This document shows positions 1 through 5,742 of a stretch of DNA of 5,751 bases, piece by piece; within the stretch, counting starts at the first letter, position 1; each line of letters opens with the position of its first letter. The position numbers and the translations under genes were made by a program. Source of the stretch: Desulfovermiculus sp041686195. GTDB taxonomy: Bacteria > Desulfobacterota > Desulfovibrionia > Desulfovibrionales > Desulfothermaceae. The stretch is taken from NCBI GenBank assembly GCA_041686195.1, contig JAWLEI010000135.1:1-5751 (forward strand). The letters are read 5' to 3'. The notes beneath the pieces are model-generated. The model did no database searches, was not told the DNA's origin, and saw nothing but the letters and a program-made list of their open reading frames with translations.

Positions 1-114
1 CAGCACTTCCACCTCACCATGGACTTTCCGCAAGGCGGCCACCGTGCTGCGAACAATAGCCTCGCACCCGCGGTTGCCAAACGTCTTATGCCCGGTCAAA
101 TAAAATCTCTTCAT
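1..114 (-). CDS. Polysaccharide pyruvyl transferase family protein, N-terminal fragment
   Basis: Only the first 38 codons lie in the window; the gene runs off the left edge. The ATG at 114-112 opens a frame starting MKRFYLTGHKTFGNRGCEAI. The pattern of a short beta strand, then G-H/K-T-F-G-N-R-G-C-E-A-I, is the usual opening of the polysaccharide pyruvyl transferase family (PF04230, CsaB/WcaK-like). These enzymes transfer pyruvate from phosphoenolpyruvate to a sugar as a ketal, in the cytoplasm, during exopolysaccharide or cell-wall polymer synthesis. The gene follows the phosphatase-superfamily gene by 32 bp on the same strand, so it is probably co-transcribed. The Shine-Dalgarno candidate AAGGG (126-122 region) is about 10 bases from the ATG, which is long, and it lies within a small inverted repeat. 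Family assignment rests on this N-terminal motif alone; the catalytic part is outside the window. Confidence 0.75.
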   Translation of the reverse strand, partial: MKRFYLTGHKTFGNRGCEAIVRSTVAALRKVHGEVEVL

Positions 115-123
115 AAAAAGGAC

Positions 124-142
124 ACCCTTTTGAAAACAGGGT
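124..142 (-). repeat. Small inverted repeat in the leader of the pyruvyl transferase gene
   Basis: Between the stop of the upstream gene and the ATG at 114, ACCCT (124-128) and AGGGT (138-142) are perfectly complementary. Inside them a short T-run faces an A-run, with one bulged base and a tetraloop-sized gap. On the minus-strand transcript one arm holds AAGGG, the only Shine-Dalgarno candidate for the downstream ATG, so folding could reduce its access. No U-tract follows in a terminator-like position. The stem is short and could be chance. Confidence 0.3.
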
Positions 143-146
143 TTCC

Positions 147-1628
147 TCAATGGCTACGAGGGGGCAAAGCATTGAGCAAATGTTGATAGACTACGGTCAA
201 GTCTGACACCCTCTCCCCGGCCTTAACGAGCCAGTCCCCGGTTGCGCAAACCACCAAAGGCTCATGAGCTTTGCCAACAGTCCTTGGGTCCTTTTTCATG
301 TCCCTCAGGTCCAACGCTTTTGATTGAAGCGGTGCCTTGGTCACAAAATCTGAGTATCTATTCGAGGTCTGGTATCCATCAGGAAGGTCCAGAACCACAT
401 CTGGAAATTTGCTGGCCACTTCGCCATTTCCATCCGGACGGCGGTACGCCAGGAAACCGTGTTGTTTCGACACGGTATGCGCATTGAAACCGGACACGAT
501 CTGATCTGCCACCTCATCGACAGACGATTCAGAAACAGGCCCGCCAAAACGGTGCTCGTCGTTGACATAGATACCATGCGCCCCATTACTGAAGGTCAGG
601 CTGAATGCCTTGGTTTTTGAGGGATCAAAGGTCACCATGGACTGATATGCACTCTTTATTCTCGGGTTCTTTTTCAGGCGCTGCTTGATCGAGTAAGGCA
701 GCAGGTGTTTGAACGACTTTATGGTGTCAAATAACCCGCGACGGCCTGATGAAGGTATCTGCAACCCTTTTTGAACAAGAAATGTGTTGGCATTGACGAA
801 AAACCTGCATGTCGCCATTGAGTGATCCGAGACGAGCAGCACCTCGGCTCGCGGAAACGCCTTGACCAGGGATTCGATTTTTTGGTCCAGCTTCTGGTAG
901 AAGGATTCAGCAGCGGCGATGAAATCGTGATTCACCCCTTTCTGCCCAGCCGAGCGCTTTTCAAGCTCAGGGGGAAGCAGGGTCTCTGTCGTAACAGGTG
1001 AGGATTTATAAACAATGAAACCAAAATCAGTCTCATAACGGTTGGCGAGATCGATAAACGCCTCAGTACGCTTCTGATTCATTTCCTCAAGGCGGTCAAA
1101 GAATGCTGTCGGCGCATACAGGCCTTTTTCGGCCAGAAGACTCGGCATGCGCTCGTCCACGATATAACCCATGTCGTGCAACCAATTTTCCAAGCCCTTG
1201 GGATGACATTGCTCGGCTCCCGCCTCCTGGGAAACCGGCCCGCCACCCCCTCCGCCAGAGACAAAAAAGCCATCCACTTCCGGGGCGGGGTAAGTGGTCG
1301 GCACGTTCATGACGCCCACCCTATACCCCCGTTCATTGAGCATCTGCCAGAGGGGCTTGATGCGGGTTCCCAGACCGGGGATATCGCCAAGCTTGAACTT
1401 GTCCGTCCAGGTCAATGTGCCATCAGCAACAGGGCCTTCGTACAAGGCGCCCGTTTCTATGGCATGCTTACCGGTCATAATCTCTGACCAACCTCGACTG
1501 ATGAGATCTTCCTTGAGCATAAGGCGGCTCCCATTATCAATAAGCGACTTGAGAAAAGGGGTCCAGCCACGCTCAAAAGTCTCTGCTTTTACACCATCCA
1601 TACCAATCATCAATACTTTCAATTCCAT
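147..1628 (-). CDS. Alkaline phosphatase superfamily (type I phosphodiesterase-like) protein
   Basis: A 493-residue protein with no signal peptide or membrane segment, so probably cytoplasmic. The start is the ATG at 1628: AGAAGG (1636-1641) lies 7 bases upstream, and the product begins directly with the first beta strand MELKVLMIGMDGVK. An upstream in-frame ATG at 1727 would overlap the flippase by 61 bases and adds a charged tail with no family likeness. Numbering from 1628, Asp11 is the first metal ligand. W47-S-E-I-M-T-G is the nucleophile region. LWQML...V-P-T-T-Y-P (about 94-114) and the GF-F-V-S-G stretch (about 120-125) are typical of the phosphodiesterase/nucleotide pyrophosphatase group. 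D268-H269-S is the second ligand pair, A-H-G-I-Y-V-N is at about 350-356, and H455 is the last ligand. The usual nucleophile Thr and the D-x3-H pair are not clearly present. The substrate is unknown; the setting between a flippase and a pyruvyl transferase suggests work on a polysaccharide precursor or its substituent. Confidence 0.85.
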   Translation of the reverse strand: MELKVLMIGMDGVKAETFERGWTPFLKSLIDNGSRLMLKEDLISRGWSEIMTGKHAIETGALYEGPVADGTLTWTDKFKLGDIPGLGTRIKPLWQMLNERGYRVGVMNVPTTYPAPEVDGFFVSGGGGGGPVSQEAGAEQCHPKGLENWLHDMGYIVDERMPSLLAEKGLYAPTAFFDRLEEMNQKRTEAFIDLANRYETDFGFIVYKSSPVTTETLLPPELEKRSAGQKGVNHDFIAAAESFYQKLDQKIESLVKAFPRAEVLLVSDHSMATCRFFVNANTFLVQKGLQIPSSGRRGLFDTIKSFKHLLPYSIKQRLKKNPRIKSAYQSMVTFDPSKTKAFSLTFSNGAHGIYVNDEHRFGGPVSESSVDEVADQIVSGFNAHTVSKQHGFLAYRRPDGNGEVASKFPDVVLDLPDGYQTSNRYSDFVTKAPLQSKALDLRDMKKDPRTVGKAHEPLVVCATGDWLVKAGERVSDLTVVYQHLLNALPPRSH

Positions 1629-1635
1629 CTCCAGA

Positions 1636-1641
1636 CCTTCT
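1636..1641 (-). promoter_or_regulatory. Ribosome binding site deciding the start of the phosphatase-superfamily gene
   Basis: AGAAGG on the minus strand, within GGAAGAAGG (1636-1644), stands 7 bases before the ATG at 1628. It selects this start over the ATG at 1727, which lies inside the flippase gene, and gives a clean 38-base gap between the two genes. Confidence 0.65.
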
Positions 1642-1666
1642 TCCGAATATTTAGCTTCCCTCTCCC

Positions 1667-3064
1667 TCACCCCTTCTTGAGTTTTTTTAATCCGAGAGCC
1701 GAGCTTTCGATCAACAGTCGTTTCCATACAGCGTTTCGCAGCAAGATATTCCAGACCAGCACAGATGTTGCGGTAGCCGCTGCTGCACCTGCCATGCCAT
1801 ATAACGGGGCGAGAACCAGATTGAGCCCCACATTCACCACCATGGCGACAATCATGCCATTCATGGTGTCACGTTCATGCCCGGTCATATTCAATAATGC
1901 TCCCACAGACCCAAGGCTCGCGTTTACCAGTTGACCGGCTACGAGAATGGCAAGGGCTGGCCGCCCGGCCAGAAATGAGTCTCCGAAGATTAGTCGGAGG
2001 ACATCATCGCCAAAGATTATAAAAAACAAGGCAGGTGGCAGGGCCAGCCCAAGTATGGCCTGGGCACTGATCGTTACGAGACGCTGCAGTTTTTCGCGCT
2101 CACCATCCGAATACAATCTCGCGAAGTGGGGGTGCAGTACTTGATTGATTGCCTGCAAACCGAATATGACCAACAAAGCCACTTGGAACACGGCCCGATA
2201 TATACCGACCTCTTCGTTAGATCGAAAAATACCAAGGATGATCAGATCGGCATAGTTGTTGATCAGCTGCAGACCAGTTATCATAGCCAGGGGGATGACG
2301 GCCTTATGCCAGGAGCTTGATTGGTAGCGCGGTACCGGTCGACTTTTCATGTTTTCAGACCGAGCCATCCAGAGCATGAGCCCGCCGACCCCAAAGGAGA
2401 CTCCGGCCGAAATCACATGGAGCCCCATCACGCTCCCGGCGCTTAATCCCCCCTTGGTACCAAGAATGATAATCCAGCCCCCCACCAGCATCAGCAACAG
2501 GGCGGGCCTGACAACGCTTTCCGGAAATTGGCCCCAGACCACCATGCGCAGCCCGCGCAGGCAGGCGGCGCGGACGTTGGCCAGGGCGATCAGTGGAATC
2601 ATGGCGATGCCGATGGCCACGGTGGTGACGCGCTCGCCGTCCGCGCCACCCATAAACAGCAGGATGCCGCCGACGGCCAATGTGCCGATAATGGAAAAGA
2701 GGATCACCTCAAGATTCGCCCAACGCCACAAGCCGCGCATCAATCCCCAGTCCTTGTTGGCCTGGGCCTTGGCCGTCTCCCGGACCACCAGTTGGGGAAT
2801 GCCTGCCTGCGCGGGGATTGCGGTGAGCATGAGGATGGCCAAGGCGAAAGAGTAGACGCCGTAACCTTCCGGCCCGAGCACGCGAGCGAGAACTACAGCC
2901 AGCAGGAAGGCCAGCCCGGCATGAGCGGTCTTGACCGCCAAGCTCCCGATCCCTCCGCGCAGGAGCTGTGCCCGCAAGCTGTCGCCGGCAAAGAACCGGG
3001 GCAAAAATTGCCACTCAAAGCGCCCAGAAGACGAGAGTGAAGTCTGAGTCTTAGTCTTGGCCAT
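1667..3064 (-). CDS. Wzx-like polysaccharide/oligosaccharide flippase (MOP superfamily)
   Basis: An inner-membrane protein of 465 residues from the ATG at 3064 (482 if the TTG at 3115 is used). It most likely moves undecaprenyl-linked oligosaccharide units from the cytoplasmic to the periplasmic face. I count about 12 hydrophobic segments, near residues 41-63, 69-88, 117-139, 148-168, 186-202, 209-233, 255-280, 288-306, 330-353, 368-387, 400-418 and 421-447. Family signatures are L-A-R-V-L-G-P-E-G-Y-G-V-Y in the first helix pair and, near the C-terminus, N-M-T-G-H-E-R followed by a helix reading V-V-N-V-G-L-N-L-V-L-A-P-L-Y-G-M-A-G-A-A. These are typical of Polysacc_synt (PF01943/PF13440-type) proteins, and the length is normal. 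GAGG (3071-3074) precedes the ATG at 3064 by 6 bases. The TTG at 3115 also has AGGA 7 bases upstream, so the start is not fully settled. The gene ends 38 bp before the phosphatase-superfamily gene, implying one operon. The transported glycan cannot be read from sequence. Confidence 0.9.
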   Translation of the reverse strand: MAKTKTQTSLSSSGRFEWQFLPRFFAGDSLRAQLLRGGIGSLAVKTAHAGLAFLLAVVLARVLGPEGYGVYSFALAILMLTAIPAQAGIPQLVVRETAKAQANKDWGLMRGLWRWANLEVILFSIIGTLAVGGILLFMGGADGERVTTVAIGIAMIPLIALANVRAACLRGLRMVVWGQFPESVVRPALLLMLVGGWIIILGTKGGLSAGSVMGLHVISAGVSFGVGGLMLWMARSENMKSRPVPRYQSSSWHKAVIPLAMITGLQLINNYADLIILGIFRSNEEVGIYRAVFQVALLVIFGLQAINQVLHPHFARLYSDGEREKLQRLVTISAQAILGLALPPALFFIIFGDDVLRLIFGDSFLAGRPALAILVAGQLVNASLGSVGALLNMTGHERDTMNGMIVAMVVNVGLNLVLAPLYGMAGAAAATATSVLVWNILLRNAVWKRLLIESSALGLKKLKKG

Positions 3065-3201
3065 CTTCGCCCTCACTGAACAAAACCATAGCCAGGGCCT
3101 GCGTATACTTTTCAAAACACAGTCCTAACGGCTAAAGTATCCTCTGTCCAGAAAGCCATGCTCCATAGTCTTCCTTGGCCATTTAGGTGCCTGTAACCTG
3201 G

Positions 3202-3221
3202 GGTGTTGCTTTGAGAACACC
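3202..3221. repeat. Inverted repeat GGTGTT-N8-AACACC
   Basis: Perfect 6-bp arms at 3202-3207 and 3216-3221 with an 8-base loop, in non-coding sequence about 140 bp upstream of the flippase ATG. It has the size of a dimeric-regulator operator or a weak RNA hairpin. No U-tract follows, so it is not an obvious terminator. Confidence 0.35.
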
Positions 3222-3283
3222 TTGACTTAAAGCGAACTCTCGACCATTCCGGTTGCTTAAGAGTACCAATTAGCATTGCGTTT

Positions 3284-3303
3284 GATTGACAAAACTATCA
3301 ATC
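3284..3303. repeat. Inverted repeat GATTGA-N8-TCAATC
   Basis: Perfect 6-bp arms at 3284-3289 and 3298-3303 with an 8-base spacer. It has the same geometry as the repeat at 3202-3221 but an unrelated sequence. It may be an operator-like site between the two transcription units, or chance in AT-rich DNA. Confidence 0.3.
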
Positions 3304-3438
3304 TGCGCACAGCTCATTGGCCGTCCAAAAGTCTCGCCAAGATTTTTCAGATTTAATATCTGTTGATATATATTCTTTTCTTCTCCACAAGCATGTTGAG
3401 TTAATGACCTATAGTCCAGGTATGCTAAATGCAGTAAG

Positions 3439-5742
3439 CTATTGCCTCCTATACACCCGCGGTCCGTGCGGGGTGTCTTCCACCTGGTAGCCTTTGGCCT
3501 GTATCTCCTCGCGCAAGGCATCGGCCCGGGCAAAATCCTTTGCTGCCTTGGCCTCGCGCCGCTCCTTGATCACAGAGGCCAGCTCCTGGGGCCAGGATTT
3601 GGGCGGCAGAGGCAGGCCGGTCCAATCCACAATCCCCAGCACAGCGTCCAAGCGGTGCATGGTTTCCAGCACGGCCTCAGCCTCGGCCGGGCTGAGCCCA
3701 TCCTTCTCCATCCAGGCGTTCACCTGGCGGCAAAAGGTGAACAGCACCGGCCAGAAGGTGTATACAGCCAGATCGTTTTCCAGGCTCTCAGTCCACCCCT
3801 TACGCAGATCAAACAGGGCCTGCTTGACCGCTTTGCCCACCTCCCCCTGCTCTGTATCCGAGGTCGTAAGGCTGATACTGGCCACCATATGCTGCACCCG
3901 ACGCCAGTTATGGGCCCACATCCTGGCCGCCTCCCGGGTCAGGACCAGGGGCTTTCGGTAGTCGATAGACAAAAGCCACATGCGCAAGGCCCTGGGGTGG
4001 GGCATAAGGCCAAACAGGGAGTCGATGTCCTCTGGGGCCGGATCGCGCTCTCCCTGGACAGCGGCCTGAATCATGGCCCAGATATCTGGATCGGCCCGCC
4101 CGGTCTTGGTCCAGATGGCATGCAGGTTATCCAGATGCGGAAACCGATGCGAACGTCCAGCCAGCACAACGTGCAGACCTGAGAGGGCCTCAGCCGGAGC
4201 GGCAGCCATTTGCAGATACCAGCTCGGGCGGACATTTCCCCACTCGGTCTTGAGAAAATCACCCTTTTTCAAGTTGTTTAGCGAGGCCCTCTTGAGCAGG
4301 GTAAAGTCCCGGGGATTATCCTTGGCATAGTCGTCCAAGTCCACGGTCTTGCCCACACTGAGCTTGGTCAGATCGGTCTGGACCAGCCGGCCGTAGTCCT
4401 TGTCCCGAAACACATCGTAATATACAGACCGCAGCTTCTCATAGGCCCGGCCTTTTCCCAGCAGGGTCCGGCACATGGTCAACATGTCCTCCACCTGCCG
4501 GCTGGCCGGAAAAAACTGTACTGCTGCCAGGCCCAGCCTCTCGGCCCGGGCTTTAAGATCGCGAACAAAATCGGCCGAATAGGCTGCCGGAGTCTGTCCT
4601 GTGGCTGCAGCCCGGGCCAGGGCCTGATCATCCATATCCGCCACTCCGGCCACGGCCTGCACAGCCACGTCTTTGGACTGCACGTACCTGGCCAGGAGGT
4701 CCAGAAAGACCAGACGCCGCCAGGCCCCGGCATCGGCAGGGGCATCCGCGGGTGGTCCCGGAGCGAAGATGGATATCGATTTGCTCCGAAGATCGAGACG
4801 CTTAAGGCCTTGTGTTTTCAGATTGTACATGTTCATCCCCTGCTCTGCCGGGGGAACGAACAGGGAGGTGCTCAAATACCGCTCCCCGCCATCCGGAAAG
4901 ACAACGACCACAGTTCCGGCATCCAGGGTCCTGATCAGCTGCAAGGCCCCGGCCAGGGCCGCACCAGAGCTCATGCCGGCAAATATGCCCTCCAGCCTGG
5001 CCAGCTCCCGGCACAGGGTAAAGGCCTCTTCGTCATCCACGCGCAGGATGCGGTCCAGGACATGCTTATCATATATTCCGGGTGGATAGGAGGCCTGCAT
5101 ATTTTTCAAGCCCTGGATCTTGTGCCCCACATGCGGCTCCACAGCCACCACCTGCACCCCGGATCCTTCCTCTTTCAATCTGGCGGCCAGACCCATGGCC
5201 GTGCCGCTGGTGCCCAGGGTGGCCACCGTATGGGTCACCCGGCCCTGGGTCTGCTCCCAGATCTCCCTGGCCGTGCCCTGGTAATGGGCCAGGATGCTGG
5301 CCGGATTGTTGAACTGATCCATGAGCACATAGCTCTGGGGCTCCTCCCGGGCCAGGCGGTAGGCTTCCTCAATGGATCCGTCCGTGCTCAAGTGCCCTGG
5401 AGTGAGCTGGATCCGGGCCCCAAAGGCCTCCATAATCCGGCGCCGCTCCAGGGAGGCATTCTCGGGCATCAACAGCATGAGCTTGTAGCCCTTGACCGCG
5501 CAGACCATGGCCAGGCCGATGCCGGTATTGCCCGAGGTGGCCTCTATGACTGTCTTGTCCGGAGTCAAGTGGCCGTCGTTTTCCGCAGCCTGGATCATGG
5601 CCAGGGCCACCCGGTCCTTGATGGAACCGCCTGGATTGCGGGATTCGATCTTGGCCAGGAGGTTCACCTGCGGATTGGGATTGATTCTGCTAAGAGGGAC
5701 AAGGGGGGTATTGCCGATAAGATCAAGGACGCTTGTGAGCAT
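3439..5742 (-). CDS. Cysteine synthase (CysM-type) fused to a degenerate cysteinyl-tRNA synthetase-like domain
   Basis: 767 residues, probably cytoplasmic. The ATG at 5742 is certain as the first start, because an in-frame TGA lies 6 bases upstream; GAGG is 4 bases before it. Residues 1-297 form a fold-type II PLP enzyme that makes cysteine from an activated serine (O-acetylserine or similar) and a sulfur donor. They show N36-P-G-G-S-I-K-D-R with PLP lysine K42, T69-S-G-N-T-G substrate loop, G177-T-S-G-T phosphate loop, and P283-D-G-G-E-R-Y-L-S-T. M-D-Q-F-N-N-P, E-I-W-E-Q-T and E-G-I-F-A-G-M-S-S-G resemble CysM more than CysK. Residues 303-767 follow CysRS end to end: Y306-N-L-K-T start, R505-P-S-W-Y, F534-P-H-L-D-N, R587-M-W-L-L-S-I-D-Y-R, and the C-terminal KDFARAD...EDTPHG...YRR. 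HIGH reads D337-A-G-A, KMSKS is absent, and three zinc ligands are lost (C to P328, C to M512, E to L540). Aminoacylation is therefore very unlikely. The role of this half is unknown; regulation or tRNA binding is inference. Confidence 0.9.
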   Translation of the reverse strand: MLTSVLDLIGNTPLVPLSRINPNPQVNLLAKIESRNPGGSIKDRVALAMIQAAENDGHLTPDKTVIEATSGNTGIGLAMVCAVKGYKLMLLMPENASLERRRIMEAFGARIQLTPGHLSTDGSIEEAYRLAREEPQSYVLMDQFNNPASILAHYQGTAREIWEQTQGRVTHTVATLGTSGTAMGLAARLKEEGSGVQVVAVEPHVGHKIQGLKNMQASYPPGIYDKHVLDRILRVDDEEAFTLCRELARLEGIFAGMSSGAALAGALQLIRTLDAGTVVVVFPDGGERYLSTSLFVPPAEQGMNMYNLKTQGLKRLDLRSKSISIFAPGPPADAPADAGAWRRLVFLDLLARYVQSKDVAVQAVAGVADMDDQALARAAATGQTPAAYSADFVRDLKARAERLGLAAVQFFPASRQVEDMLTMCRTLLGKGRAYEKLRSVYYDVFRDKDYGRLVQTDLTKLSVGKTVDLDDYAKDNPRDFTLLKRASLNNLKKGDFLKTEWGNVRPSWYLQMAAAPAEALSGLHVVLAGRSHRFPHLDNLHAIWTKTGRADPDIWAMIQAAVQGERDPAPEDIDSLFGLMPHPRALRMWLLSIDYRKPLVLTREAARMWAHNWRRVQHMVASISLTTSDTEQGEVGKAVKQALFDLRKGWTESLENDLAVYTFWPVLFTFCRQVNAWMEKDGLSPAEAEAVLETMHRLDAVLGIVDWTGLPLPPKSWPQELASVIKERREAKAAKDFARADALREEIQAKGYQVEDTPHGPRVYRRQ
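4837..4841 (-). promoter_or_regulatory. Possible internal ribosome binding site at the domain junction
   Basis: AGGGG on the minus strand lies 6 bases before an in-frame ATG (4830-4828) that encodes Met305, exactly where a stand-alone CysRS would begin (M-Y-N-L-K-T). Another ATG (4836-4834, Met303) directly abuts it. If used, it would give a free CysRS-like protein of 463 residues. It may instead be a relic of two genes that fused, or coincidence. Confidence 0.35.

Larger units (their letters stand above)
3065..3438. other. AT-richer intergenic region, no supported gene
   Basis: About 370 bp between the cysteine synthase fusion and the flippase. It is clearly richer in A and T than the fusion gene. 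I see no tRNA, no known riboswitch, no hairpin-plus-U-tract terminator for the fusion gene, and no convincing -35/-10 pair for the flippase operon, although a promoter must lie here if that operon starts at the flippase. It holds two perfect 6-bp inverted repeats (3202-3221 and 3284-3303) and one tiny ORF (3132-3182, minus strand, 16 codons). An open frame running to 3270 on the minus strand continues out of the fusion gene's shadow frame, has no ATG after the fusion's stop, and is not called. Confidence 0.6.

Noticed and set aside
1294..1680. Plus-strand open frames of about 100-130 codons opposite the phosphatase-superfamily gene, and similar ones of up to 246 codons opposite the fusion gene.
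   Set aside because: They are antisense shadows of clear family-matching genes, have no recognisable domains, and are expected in GC-rich coding DNA.
1629..1727. A 33-residue N-terminal extension of the phosphatase-superfamily protein from the ATG at 1727.
   Set aside because: It would overlap the flippase gene, has no family likeness, and the ATG at 1628 has a good Shine-Dalgarno site directly before the first core beta strand.
3328..3352. An AAAAGTCT...AGATTTTT inverted repeat that could be a terminator on the plus strand.
   Set aside because: The stem is AT-rich and needs a G-U pair. On the minus strand, where it would be needed for the fusion gene, it has a mismatch and no following U-tract.
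3446..3451. A perfect AGGAGG Shine-Dalgarno sequence overlapping the end of the fusion gene.
   Set aside because: It encodes the Arg-Arg of the conserved C-terminal YRR/WRR end. The nearest candidate start downstream is a CTG 11 bases away, so it is most likely coincidence.
3270..3533. An 87-codon minus-strand open frame overlapping the end of the fusion gene and running into the gap.
   Set aside because: Its first third is a shadow frame of the fusion gene. After the fusion's stop there is no ATG, GTG or TTG at a sensible distance from a Shine-Dalgarno site, and the product resembles no family I know.
3439..4830. Calling the C-terminal half of the fusion a working cysteinyl-tRNA synthetase (cysS).
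   Set aside because: HIGH, KMSKS and three of the four zinc ligands are absent, so the name would mislead; the genome should have a separate cysS.
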